Both the position numbers and the translations under genes were made by a program. Shown here one piece after another: positions 14,728 to 24,300 of a stretch of DNA of 64,000 nt. Numbering within the stretch: position 1 is the stretch's first letter; every line of letters starts with the position of its first letter. Where the stretch lies: assembly GCF_003633685.1 (NCBI RefSeq), contig NZ_RBKT01000001.1, forward strand, positions 1,426,001-1,490,000. Direction: 5' to 3'. The notes under the pieces are model-generated. The model did no database searches. It saw only the letters and a program-made list of their open reading frames with translations, and was not told the origin of the DNA. The DNA is from Micromonospora pisi. Its GTDB lineage: Bacteria; Actinomycetota; Actinomycetes; Mycobacteriales; Micromonosporaceae.

Positions 14728-15693
14728 ATGACGCGCGCTGGTGCTGGTGACCCGCGGTCCCCTCGGGTCCGTCCCCCGCTCCGCGAGCCCAGCAGCCACC
14801 AGCTACGACTGTTCCTGGTGCTGGCCGAGGAGTTGCACTTCGGCCGCGCGGCCCGGCGCCTGTTCCTCACCCAGCCCACCCTCAGCCAGCAGATTCGGGC
14901 TCTGGAGGACCGACTCGGCGTCGACCTGTTGCGGCGCTCCTCCCGGCGGGTCGAACTCACCCCGGCCGGTCAGGCCCTGGTGCCCGAGGCACGCGAACTC
15001 CTGGCCGCCATGACCCGCCTCCAGGAGGTGGCTGCCTCCTTCGCCCGGGAGGCGCGGGGTCACGTGCGGATCGGGGCCATCGGTGGCGAGGCGGCCATGC
15101 CCTACACGGTCGCCATCCTCGCCGAACTCTCCGCCCAGCATCCCGGAGTCACCGTCGAGATCCGCGCCGTCGACCTCGCCGACCAGGTCGAGGCCCTGAT
15201 CCGAGGCGAGATCGACGCCGCGTTCCTTCGCCCGCCACTGCCGCCCGTACTCCGGGGTCTGCACCTCGCGACGGAGCCCCGCGTCGCCTGCCTGCCCGCG
15301 AACGACCCGCTGGTGGAGCAGGCACCGCTCACCCTGGCCCAGCTCGCCGACCACGTGGTGGTCGACCTGCCGGCCCAGGTCCGCGAGTGGTGGGACCACT
15401 GGACGGTCAATCCCCGACCCGACGGCAGCAAGGTCCGCTTCGGCCCGCAGGTCGCCGACCTGGAGGCGATGCTGCTGGCCGTCGCCCGAGGCCAGGCCAT
15501 CACCTTTCTCCCCGCCGCGGCCGGCCGTCTCTACCCGCGCCCCGGCATCGCGTACGTCGACGTCACCGACCTGCCCATGTCCAGCGCCGCTCTGGCCTGG
15601 GTTCCCCACCACCGGGAGCACCCGGCCCTCGCCGCCCTGATCAGCGCGGCGCGCACCGTCCTACGGCGCGACAACCACCTCGCGGAGGTGTGA
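14728..15693 (+). CDS. LysR-family transcriptional regulator
   Basis: 321 aa from ATG 14728; an upstream in-frame extension is rejected because the helix-turn-helix begins shortly after this ATG. The N-terminal winged helix is clear: SHQLRLFLVLAEELHFGRAARRLFLTQPTLSQQIRALEDRLGVDLLRRSSR (about 21-73). It is followed by a linker helix and a periplasmic-binding-protein-like effector domain (HVRIGAIGGEAAMPYTVAIL onward). Members repress or activate a nearby gene on binding a small ligand. Which gene is regulated is unclear; the following hemerythrin is the nearest in the same direction. Confidence 0.92.
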   Translation: MTRAGAGDPRSPRVRPPLREPSSHQLRLFLVLAEELHFGRAARRLFLTQPTLSQQIRALEDRLGVDLLRRSSRRVELTPAGQALVPEARELLAAMTRLQEVAASFAREARGHVRIGAIGGEAAMPYTVAILAELSAQHPGVTVEIRAVDLADQVEALIRGEIDAAFLRPPLPPVLRGLHLATEPRVACLPANDPLVEQAPLTLAQLADHVVVDLPAQVREWWDHWTVNPRPDGSKVRFGPQVADLEAMLLAVARGQAITFLPAAAGRLYPRPGIAYVDVTDLPMSSAALAWVPHHREHPALAALISAARTVLRRDNHLAEV

Positions 15694-15851
15694 CCGAACC
15701 ACGATCGACCGAACGGCTGACCGCAGCCCCGGGTTCCGCCGACACGTTACGACTGGCGGCCCTGCCGGGGCGCTGGGCGCCGGTCCTTCCGCTTTGCCGT
15801 ATTACTCCCTTATCACCGGTAATCTGGCACCGAGGGAAGGAGGTGGTCCGA

Positions 15852-16427
15852 TTGGCAACCGCGCAGAAGCAGGACGTGATAGATCTGCTGCTCGACCAGC
15901 ACATCCAGATCAAGACCCTGTTCAGCCAGGTCAGCAGCGCCCAGGGCGCGCAGAAGCGAGAACTCTTCGAAGATCTGGTCCGGCTGCTGGCGGTGCACGA
16001 AAGCGCCGAGGAGATCGTCGTACATCCGACCGCCCGGCGAAAGATCGAGCACGGCAAGCGGGTGGTGGACGCCCGGACGGAAGAGGAGGACCAGGCCAAA
16101 CGCAAGCTGGCCGAACTGTACGAACTCGGGGTCGACCATCCCTCCTTCGACAGCAGCCTCGCCGCATTCGCGGAAGCGGTCGTCGAACACGCGAGTCGAG
16201 AGGAGTCGGAGGAGTTCCCGGCCCTGCGACAGAGCCTGTCGGCGGAGCAACTGCGGCGCATGGCCGGAGCGGTGCGCGCCGCCGAGGCCGCCGCCCCCAC
16301 CCGTCCCCATCCCCACAGCGGTGAGTCCAGGATGGCCAACCTCGCCGCGGGTCCCCCGATGGCGGTGTTCGACCGGCTGCGTGACACTGTGCGTGGCTGG
16401 CGGGAATCGAACGACGGCAGGGACTGA
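15852..16427 (+). CDS. Hemerythrin HHE-domain protein
   Basis: 191 aa if the TTG at 15852 is used. It sits 8 nt after a near-perfect aaggagg (15837-15843), whereas the GTG at 15843 overlaps that site. The helical HHE pattern is visible: DQHIQIKTLF, AVHESAEEIVVHP and VVEHASREESEEFP, giving the His/Glu ligands of a non-haem di-iron site. A basic tail (RLRDTVRGWRESNDGRD) follows. Such proteins bind O2, NO or iron, or act in redox stress. The upstream frame back to 15387 is an antiparallel-independent shadow of the LysR gene. Confidence 0.85.
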   Translation: MATAQKQDVIDLLLDQHIQIKTLFSQVSSAQGAQKRELFEDLVRLLAVHESAEEIVVHPTARRKIEHGKRVVDARTEEEDQAKRKLAELYELGVDHPSFDSSLAAFAEAVVEHASREESEEFPALRQSLSAEQLRRMAGAVRAAEAAAPTRPHPHSGESRMANLAAGPPMAVFDRLRDTVRGWRESNDGRD

Positions 16428-16492
16428 GCGCGTACGGCGGCGCGGCCGGCCACGACCGGGCACCACAGTCACCGACCAGCACGGAGGAGACG

Positions 16493-17209
16493 ATGCGCGC
16501 TCCGCCACCGCCACGGGTGGCCCGGCCGGTGATGCGCCATCAGTGGAACTGGATCACCTTCATGCACTGGCGTTACCCGCCCGCGCTGGTCCAGTCCATG
16601 CTTCCGCCGGGACTGACGGTGGATACCTTCGACGGGTCCGCCTGGATCGGACTGACCCCGTTCCTCATGGAAGGCGTTCGAGCGCCGGGCGTCCCGGCCG
16701 TACCCTGGCTGTCCCGATTTCCCGAGACCAACGTCCGGACGTACGTCCGGGACCAGCGAAACCGCGCCGGAATCTGGTTCCTGTCCCTGGACGCCGCCCG
16801 TCTGCCCGCCGTCCTGGCCGCCCGCGCGGGCTACTCGCTGCCCTACTTCTGGTCCGACATGACGGTACGGCGAACCGGCGAACGCGTCGACTACCGGTGC
16901 ACACGCCGCTGGCCCACCCCGAGCGGGCCGCACTGCGACGCCGAGGTACGGCTCGGCCCCCCGCTGACCGGAACGGAACTCGACGACCGGGCGCATTTCC
17001 TCACCGCTCGCTACCGCCTGTTCAGCGTCATCCTCGGCCGGCTCGTCGCCGCCGAGGCGGAACACCCCGAGTGGCCTCTGCACCACGCCGAACTACTACG
17101 TCTGGACCAGAACCTGCTCAGCTCGGCCGGCCTCCCCCCACCCGACGGGCACCCCCTGCTCCATGCCTCACCCGGTGTTCCCGTACGGGTGGGCATGTGG
17201 CACCGATGA
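16493..17209 (+). CDS. DUF2071 (YqjF-like) protein
   Basis: 238 aa from ATG 16493 with ggaggag just upstream. It matches the YqjF/DUF2071 family: MRHQWNWITFMHWRYPPALVQSMLPPGL, DTFDGSAWIGLTPFLMEGVR, SRFPETNVRTYVRD and GIWFLSLDAARL, which is the family hallmark order, over the usual length. The fold is related to acetoacetate decarboxylase; no catalytic role is proven for the family. It is followed by, and its 3' end overlaps the open frame of, the FAD oxidoreductase, so the two are likely co-expressed. Confidence 0.88.
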   Translation: MRAPPPPRVARPVMRHQWNWITFMHWRYPPALVQSMLPPGLTVDTFDGSAWIGLTPFLMEGVRAPGVPAVPWLSRFPETNVRTYVRDQRNRAGIWFLSLDAARLPAVLAARAGYSLPYFWSDMTVRRTGERVDYRCTRRWPTPSGPHCDAEVRLGPPLTGTELDDRAHFLTARYRLFSVILGRLVAAEAEHPEWPLHHAELLRLDQNLLSSAGLPPPDGHPLLHASPGVPVRVGMWHR

Positions 17210-17264
17210 GACGAGCCGCACCAGCCGCTACCGGGCCGTCCGCGACGACACCCGAGGCAGGCCG

Positions 17265-18788
17265 GTGAGACGTCGTGGTCCGTCCCGTACCGCTGATTAC
17301 GACGTCAGCGTGGTCGGCTCGGGCCCCAACGGCCTGGCCGCGGCCGTGCTGTTCGCCCGCGCCGGGTTACGCGTCGCGGTGTACGAAGCCGCCACCGAAC
17401 TGGGCGGCGGGGCGCGGACAACAGAGCTGATCTCGCCCGGGGTCTGGCACGACGTCTGCTCGTCCGCCCATCCCATGGGCCTCGCGTCGCCATTCATGCG
17501 GGCCTTCGACCTCTCGGCACACGGCGTCACCATGTTGCGTCCCGACGCGGCGTACGCCCATCCCGTCGACGGAGGGCGGGCGGGCGTCGCGTGGAACGAC
17601 CTCGACCGTACCGTCGACGGGCTCGGTGCCGACGGCCCCCGCTGGCGTGCCCTGCTCGCGCCGCTCGTCGCCGACTGGACCGACGTCGTCGAGTTGGCCA
17701 TGGCCGACCTGCGCGGCCCACGGGGGTTGACGTCCACGGCAGCGGTACGGTTCGGCGCCCGGGTCGCGTACCAGTCCCGGAGCATGCGGCGGACCAGGAG
17801 CGACGAGTCAATCGCGGGCGACATGCTGACCGGCGTCAACCTGCATGCCGCCGTGCCGCCGCAGACGCTCGCCGGGACCGCCGTCGGCCTGGTACTGGCG
17901 ACGCTCGCCCACGCGGTCGGCTGGCCGATCCCACGTGGCGGCAGCAGGACGATCGTGGCGGCCCTGGCTCAGGACATCCTTCGCCACGGCGGAGAACTGT
18001 TCACCGACTGCCGGGTCGACGACGTCCGCGACCTGCCGCCGTCGACCGCCGTCGTGCTCAACCTCACCCCCGCGGTGATCGCGCGGACCGCCCGCCCGGT
18101 GCTGCCGGCGCCCTACCTGCGCAAGCTCTCCCGCTTCCGGTACGGCCCCGGGGCCTGCAAGGTCGACCTCCTGCTCTCCGGTCCGGTGCCGTGGCTCGCG
18201 GACGGCTGCGACCGGGCCGGCACGCTCCATCTCGTCGGCGGACGGGAAGCGGCGCTCGCGGCGGCGCGAACGGTCGCCGCCGGAGCGCACCCGGAGCGCC
18301 CGTACGTTCTCCTGACGCAGCCGGGCGTCGTCGACGACAGTCGCGCACCCGAGGGACGACACACCCTGTCCGCGTACTGCCACGTGCCACTCGGCTCCGA
18401 TGTGGACGTGAGCGAGGCCGTCCTGGACCAGATCGAGCGTTTCGCGCCCGGGTTCCGGGACCTGGTGGTGGCCCGACACGTACAGACAGCGGCGACGCTG
18501 GCCAGGTACAACGAGAACTTCTCGGGCGGGGACATCCTCTCCGGCGCACTGAGCCTCGGGCAACTCGTACGCCGTCCCCGGCCCGGCGTCGCCGCCTTCT
18601 CCACGCCGGTAGCCGGCCTCTACCACTGCTCCGCGGCCACCCCACCGGGGCCGGGTGTGCATGGCATGGCCGGCTTCCATGTCGCCAGGCGGGTGCTGCG
18701 ACGCCACTTCGGCCTGACCGGTGACCCGCTGCGGCTGCTCCGCCCCGCCGCGCCGCCCGAACACGACTCCGCGCAACCGGGCCGATGA
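17265..18788 (+). CDS. Phytoene desaturase-like NAD(P)/FAD-dependent oxidoreductase
   Basis: 507 aa from GTG 17265; the frame is open back to 17163 inside the DUF2071 gene. The dinucleotide-binding motif VVGSGPNGLAAAVLFARAGLRVAVYEA is near residues 15-40, then LGGGARTTELISPGVWHDVCSSAHPMG, typical of the CrtI/RetSat-like branch. A C-terminal GLYHCSAATPPGPGVHGMAGFHVARRVL closes the FAD site. These enzymes desaturate or isomerise polyenes or saturate retinol-like substrates. No phytoene synthase or other carotenoid gene is nearby, so carotenoid synthesis is not supported. It ends 19 bp from the convergent acetoacetate decarboxylase-like gene. Confidence 0.88.
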   Translation: MRRRGPSRTADYDVSVVGSGPNGLAAAVLFARAGLRVAVYEAATELGGGARTTELISPGVWHDVCSSAHPMGLASPFMRAFDLSAHGVTMLRPDAAYAHPVDGGRAGVAWNDLDRTVDGLGADGPRWRALLAPLVADWTDVVELAMADLRGPRGLTSTAAVRFGARVAYQSRSMRRTRSDESIAGDMLTGVNLHAAVPPQTLAGTAVGLVLATLAHAVGWPIPRGGSRTIVAALAQDILRHGGELFTDCRVDDVRDLPPSTAVVLNLTPAVIARTARPVLPAPYLRKLSRFRYGPGACKVDLLLSGPVPWLADGCDRAGTLHLVGGREAALAAARTVAAGAHPERPYVLLTQPGVVDDSRAPEGRHTLSAYCHVPLGSDVDVSEAVLDQIERFAPGFRDLVVARHVQTAATLARYNENFSGGDILSGALSLGQLVRRPRPGVAAFSTPVAGLYHCSAATPPGPGVHGMAGFHVARRVLRRHFGLTGDPLRLLRPAAPPEHDSAQPGR

Positions 18789-18807
18789 CCTGTGGCGTGG
18801 GCAGCTC

Positions 18808-19473
18808 CTACCCTGCCGCACCGCCCGGCCGTCCGCCCGCCGTTCCGAACGTCACCTGGAAATCACGCAGTGCCACCGTGAACATCGGGCGGCGGTGGGC
18901 GAGGTATGCCAGCGGTCCTCCCGGCTCGACGCTCCACCGCGTGTCAGCCCTCGCCAGTTCCGCCCGGCCCCGTACCGGGGTGAGGCGGACTCCAGAGCCA
19001 AGCGGCTGCGCCACGGTGAGTCGGAACGGCCATCGCCCGGGCAGCCGGCGTCCCGGTCGGATCAGGCACCGGGCGATCGTCAGTGACGCCGCGCGGGCCG
19101 ATGCCGTGATCGCGTCGTTCCCCGGCACCGCTCCTGAACTGATCTCCAGCTCAGCCAACTCCTTGGGGATGCCCCAGAGCTCGCGTCCGCCATCGCGAGA
19201 GCTGCGGCTGTCGACCCAGATGTCTGTCACCGCCAACGCCGGCCGGGCCTTGACCCGGACCAGCACCGCGGCGAGCATTTCGCGGTAGTGCAGCACGCCG
19301 CCGGGCTGGTACTCGGCCCAGGCGCCAACAATGAGTCCCCGGCCGCCGAGCGTTACCGGACGTTCGATGTGCGCCAGCCCCTCGGGAAGTGGCGGCAGCT
19401 CCGCGTGCGGGACCGCCCAGACTGACACGTACATCTGGCCACGCAGGTCCCATGGCTCCGGCGGGTACGTCAC
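18808..19473 (-). CDS. Acetoacetate decarboxylase family protein
   Basis: 221 aa. The family shape is clear: PPEPWDLRGQMYVSVWAVP near the N terminus, GAWAEYQPGGVLHYREMLAAVLVR, then DGGRELWGIPKELAELE, where the GIPK lysine sits in the position of the Schiff-base lysine of acetoacetate decarboxylases. Distant family members are often not decarboxylases but bind other keto or retinoid-like ligands. It converges on the FAD oxidoreductase with 19 bp between stops. Confidence 0.8.
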   Translation of the reverse strand: MTYPPEPWDLRGQMYVSVWAVPHAELPPLPEGLAHIERPVTLGGRGLIVGAWAEYQPGGVLHYREMLAAVLVRVKARPALAVTDIWVDSRSSRDGGRELWGIPKELAELEISSGAVPGNDAITASARAASLTIARCLIRPGRRLPGRWPFRLTVAQPLGSGVRLTPVRGRAELARADTRWSVEPGGPLAYLAHRRPMFTVALRDFQVTFGTAGGRPGGAAG

Positions 19474-19604
19474 GGTTCCCCCTGATGGATCCGCTCCATG
19501 CTGGCAGATAGCCGAAATCGCCGCAGAAGCTTCTCGAAAAGCGTGACGGCCGGTGTGGTCACGACCCGCCCAACGACGGCAGGATCACCCCCAACGTCTG
19601 GGCC

Positions 19605-20030
19605 GTGGGAGTGGTCAACAGGGATGCGATACTTCACCCAGACCTGATCAGCCTCGTGAAGGTGGGTATGGAGGTTTCGTACAGCCTGGTCGGCATCCTC
19701 GACGAGGACGGCACCACCATCCGCTACCGGCGGGTCGAGCTGCCCCTCGATCCTGACACCACGGTCGCGTTTGTGCGGATCGTATTCCGCCGGATGCTCA
19801 CCGCCGACCCGGACGCCCTCCACCGGTACCGGCTCCCCGACGAGCCGTCACCGGACCCCGATCACCCGCACCACGCAGTGCCGCCCCGCGTCCAAGCCGA
19901 CCTGCGCACCGTCGTCCCCAGCGACCGGGACAGATGGCTCTACCTGGCCAACCCCTACACCGAACAGTTCCACGTCTTCGAAGCCGGCACCGACCGCACC
20001 TGGCAGCACCACGGCACCCACGACCTGTAA
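19605..20030 (+). CDS. Unrecognised protein, possibly 5'-truncated
   Basis: 141 aa from GTG 19605. No Shine-Dalgarno precedes this GTG or the next one at 19611. The frame upstream to a TAG at 19509 has no start codon but reads like coding sequence (KLLEKRDGRCGHDPPNDGRI), so the gene may have lost its 5' end or start at an unusual codon. The product is acidic-to-neutral, with DRWLYLANPYTEQFHVFEAG near the C terminus; no family is recognised and there is no signal or membrane segment. Confidence 0.45.
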   Translation: MGVVNRDAILHPDLISLVKVGMEVSYSLVGILDEDGTTIRYRRVELPLDPDTTVAFVRIVFRRMLTADPDALHRYRLPDEPSPDPDHPHHAVPPRVQADLRTVVPSDRDRWLYLANPYTEQFHVFEAGTDRTWQHHGTHDL

Positions 20031-20052
20031 CCACGGGCGAAACCGTCCGGCG

Positions 20053-21177
20053 CTACGACCACGACCCTCCGCCGACCCGACCGGTACCGCCGTCGTCACC
20101 GGCGGGCGAGGCGTAGAGCACCGACAGCGCCCGGTGCAGCGCCACCGCGTCGACCTCGGGCGCCAGGTAGTCGTGCGCCCGGATCGCGTCGAGGAGATCA
20201 GCGTCGGGAGCCATCCCGTAGCCGCGCAGGTAGTAACTGACCGCGTCGGTCCAGACCCATCGTCCGTCGGTCCGGAACGCGGTCGGCACCACCTCGGGCC
20301 GGGCCGGATCGAGTACGTCCGGCGCGAGATCGGACGTGATCAGCAGCGGTGCGCCCGCGTCGAGGTAGCCCGCGACCCGATCCCGGTCGACCTGGTCGAG
20401 CCGCGGATGCGCCGAATCGAAACTCGGGCCGGCACCGGGTTCGAAGGTGTCGAACACCCGCGCGACCAGTGGCGCCACCGCCGGCGTGGCCGTCCAGAGC
20501 AGCGCGGCGAAACCGAGCGCGGTCCGCTGGTAGGCCGGCAGTGCGGCGGGATCGACGAAAGCCTCCACCTGCGGGTGGGTCTCCCCCGCGACGACCAGCA
20601 CGTCCTGGAGCCCAGCGGCCAACCCGGGTAGGGACGCCTCATCATCCGCCTGAAGCAGGTACACCCGGCGAGCCGGCGGCTGCTGGGTGCCCATCGGCGG
20701 GAACCGCCAGACGCGCCAGAGCGCGCGAACCGGTGCGCCGTCGACGAGCGACGCCATCGCCGCGACAGCCGCGGCGTCGACCTCATCCAGCCCACCCGGT
20801 CCGGCGTACGGGACGGTCAGATCGATGACGTACGGGACGGCGGAGCCGTGCTCGGCCAGCACCTCGGGGCTGACCGGCGCCACCCCGTACAACGGGTGCG
20901 GGTCGGCGTCGGAGCGTTCAAGCTCGGCCAGCGCCTCGACGTCCTCGCCGGCGGCGCGCAGGACGTCGGACAGCAGCACGGCCTCGGCCTCGGCCACCAC
21001 GATCCGCCCGGCGAGCGCGGCGAAGACCACCGCCTGGGCGGTCTCCACAAACTCACCCTCGACCAGCCACCGGCGACAGGCGGCGATCAACTCGTCCGGC
21101 AACCGACCCGACATCCGCAACAGCAGTTGGTGGAAGGCGGCGAGCTCATCGGTGGACCCGTCTACCGCCTGGGTCAT
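20053..21177 (-). CDS. Unrecognised cytoplasmic protein next to the giant gene, immunity candidate
   Basis: 374 aa from ATG 21177, with ggagagg upstream. It has no signal peptide or membrane segment, is acidic and Ala/Leu-rich, and ends in RWVWTDAVSYYLRGYGMAPDADLLDAIRAHDY, followed by a Gly-rich tail. I do not recognise the family with confidence. It is the first gene downstream of the 6514-codon toxin-like gene, same strand, with a 166-bp gap; immunity genes usually occupy this place in polymorphic-toxin loci. That role is inference from position alone. Confidence 0.7.
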   Translation of the reverse strand: MTQAVDGSTDELAAFHQLLLRMSGRLPDELIAACRRWLVEGEFVETAQAVVFAALAGRIVVAEAEAVLLSDVLRAAGEDVEALAELERSDADPHPLYGVAPVSPEVLAEHGSAVPYVIDLTVPYAGPGGLDEVDAAAVAAMASLVDGAPVRALWRVWRFPPMGTQQPPARRVYLLQADDEASLPGLAAGLQDVLVVAGETHPQVEAFVDPAALPAYQRTALGFAALLWTATPAVAPLVARVFDTFEPGAGPSFDSAHPRLDQVDRDRVAGYLDAGAPLLITSDLAPDVLDPARPEVVPTAFRTDGRWVWTDAVSYYLRGYGMAPDADLLDAIRAHDYLAPEVDAVALHRALSVLYASPAGDDGGTGRVGGGSWS

Positions 21178-21343
21178 GGCGCCACCTCTCCGTGCTGCAC
21201 GTATCCGTCCCGCTGTGCGGTGCGGTCGTCCTGACGACGGCTGCGGCACCTCTCCGGTTCAAATCGGCCGGTCACTGTACCTGCTCACCGCCCTCGGGCC
21301 CGCCGTTACGCGGGCGGAGGTATTCGGCCATGGCCACGGCGTC

Positions 21344-24300
21344 TCACCACGCCGTGACCGACCGCACCGACACCGGATCGGCGGCTCGCTCGACGAGCAC
21401 CACCACGCCCGAACCGTCTGGAGCGACCCGCCATTCGAAGATGTCGAACCGGGTCCCCTGCCGGACAACGACAGCCCCGGACCGCAGGTGCCGTGCGTCC
21501 ATCGCCGACTCGGTCCGGACGACCAGCCGTACGAGACCGGCGCCGGCCTGGGAAGCATCCACTTCCGCGTACGCGACCAGCGGGAACGGCACGTGGAAGG
21601 TGTCACGGTCGGCACGGAGCCGGACAACGTCGTCGACGTGCAGCGTGAGCTGCGCCTCGCCGACGTACCGCGAGTTGTCCTCCGACAACCTCGTCGCGAC
21701 GACCTGTGCGACCGCGCTGGCCGGCTCGAACCGCGGAGCGTTCCGGTCGAGCAGGTCATGCGTGAGGACAGCCATGTCGGTGTCCAGGTAGGCGTCCAGC
21801 AGAGCCGGGCCGTCGATCGCGTCGACGCCGAGGTAACCGCTCGCTGACCCGAACCGCCGAGCCCGGTGCTGCGACCGCTCCTGCGTCGTCGATGTCGCCA
21901 GCCCGTACCGTTGCACCAGCTCCATTCGGGGCGTGTGTGCCACGCCGCGGGCGCGGGCCAGGTCGCCGGCCAGTTCAGCCGCGTCGGCGACGGTGGTGCC
22001 CGGACGAAGCAGGGCGCGCCGTACCTCGCGGGTGAGTTCGGCCAGCACATCTGTGGGGGCGGTGCCGGCGTACGGCCGTACGATGGCGGTCACCTGACGC
22101 TCCACCTGCGCGGACCCGGGGCCGGCCGACGCCTCTCCGCCCGACCCGACGTTCGGCACGGCCCGAACCCGGACCCCCAGGTGGTCGCCGAGTTGCCGCG
22201 CCACGTCCTCCTGCCGCTGTACCGCCTCCAGGTACGCCTGGCTCTCTCCTGCCTCGGCGGGCTGGTCACCGCCCGATCGGTCCACGATCTCCCAGTCCTC
22301 GGACGTCTCACTTCGGCGCAGCTCACCGTTGACCACGACGGGTCCGAGCCCCGCCGGGTCGCTGTCACCGGGTACCACGCCGACGGCCAGATCGCCCCGC
22401 TTGACCAGCAGGTCCGCGAGTTCCCGGTCGGTCGTCCAGGGCTGGACGCGCTGGACGCCGCGCGACAGCCCTCGCCACTCCCGCTCGTCCGGGAGCCCAT
22501 CGGGCCGAGCGGCCAACATCCAGACCTGTCCGTCCGCATCACCCGCGTACGTCCAGACCACCTCGGGACGGCTCAGGACCAGGCTCGGTGCCACCTTGTC
22601 GAGCGCATACCTGAACGGGTCGGAGCCGGCCTCGCCGTCGACGCCAGGCTCGCCCGCGCGCGAAGGGGACGGCCCCTCCTCCGGCTCAAGCAGCTCGGTC
22701 AGCTCATGTCCGAACAACAACCGTGCGTCGCCGGGAATCGGGATCCCCGGCGTCAGCGGCAGGAACTCCATGCTGGCGACCTCGGCCGGCAGCCGCGCGG
22801 CGCGGCCCAACTGACCGTCCAGGAGCACCACACCCGACCAGTCCCGGTACACGTTGAACACGTGTGCGACCCCACCCGCCGCGTTCCTCACCAGCACCAG
22901 ACCCCGGGAACCGACCTCGGCCCGCTCGAACGCGTTCCGCACCGAATCGATGCCGGGTACCCGGAGCACCACCCCGGGATCCTCGTCCGCCAACCCCAAC
23001 TGCTGACGTTGATAGTTCCGCACATGCGCGACGGGCAACGGCTCGGTACCACTCGCCTGGTGCGGCGCCGTATCCCACAGCGACATATCCGTCGCGATCG
23101 CCGTGATCACGCAGTTCGTCGCGAACGGCCCCTCCGGATCGCCGTGCCGCAACCGCGGATTCACCTCCGGCAACCACGGGTACGCCAACCGGATCCCGGC
23201 CTCCGAGCGGTTACCCGGAACCTCCCGGGCGAACATCCCGTCGCTGGAACCGTGCCCGGCCCAGCCGTCGCCCTGTCTTGACGAGGAGCCCGCTCCTCGT
23301 GACGAACTTGACGAGGAGCCTGCTCCTCGTGACGAAGAACCCGCTCCTCGTGACGAGGAGGAACCGCCCGGACCCGGATACGAAGGCTGCGGCCCGCCCA
23401 TCGGCGCGTACGGCATCGCCCCCCACTGGCTTCTCGCCACCGCGTCGGTCCAGCGCGGACCAGGCTGAGGGTGCATCGGCATGGGCGTCGACGTCGGCAC
23501 GGCCCAAGGCGCCGACGGAAGCCCGTGCGGTGGCGGCGGCAACGACGGCAAGCCGTACGTCGGCGGCGGCTGGAACGACGGACCCTGTCGCGGCGGCGCG
23601 GACGGCAGTCGCGGCAAACCCTGCGTCGGTGGCAGAGACGGTGGCGGCGGCAGCGGTGGTAGGCCGTGCGTCGGCGCCGGCTGTCCTGGTGGCGGTGCCG
23701 TTCTCCGGCTCGCCCGCCGACGCGCATCCGACTGGCCGCCAGGAACCGGCACTCCAATCGACTGGTAGATCATGCCGAGCTGGTTCAGCGCGTTGGTGAT
23801 GTGCGCGTTGCCGCGCCCGGAATTCTGGAGCTGGCTGAGATGGCCGCCCACCCGTAGGACGAGGGAGCGCAGCGCCGGGTCGGTCCGCCAATCGGGTCGG
23901 TTCAGGCGTTGCCACACCTCGGCAATCTCGGAGAACGAGACCAGCGGAGCGTTCCGGCGTGGCTGGCTCCGGTTTGCCTGCCAGGCTGCCTCGATGACCC
24001 GGAGGACGACATCGGCCGCGGGATCGTTTGAGTTGTACGCGGAGCCGAAGGCGTCCCGCAACTCCTCCCGCGTGCTCGCCGGGCTGCGGGGAACGCCCTG
24101 CTGCCGCTGCTCGGCAACGTCGTAGCTGGACTGAACCACATCAGACATCGCCTCGTGGTGACGCCGGGCATCCGCGATCGAGACCAGGCCGCTTCCGTAG
24201 GTCCGTACCTCGACCACCACCAGCCTGACCGGCAGAAGTCCTTCGTTGGTGTCCAAGGTCCTGAACGAGGTACGGATGGTGAGTTCCTCGTTCTGGCGGG

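Noticed and set aside
17163..17264. Upstream start for the FAD oxidoreductase
   Set aside because: It would overlap the DUF2071 gene by 47 bp and adds a basic, non-conserved N terminus; GTG 17265 is closer to the nucleotide-binding motif.
23270..23375. Regular GA-rich repeat resembling a mobile-element end
   Set aside because: It encodes an in-frame RGAGSSS linker of the giant protein.
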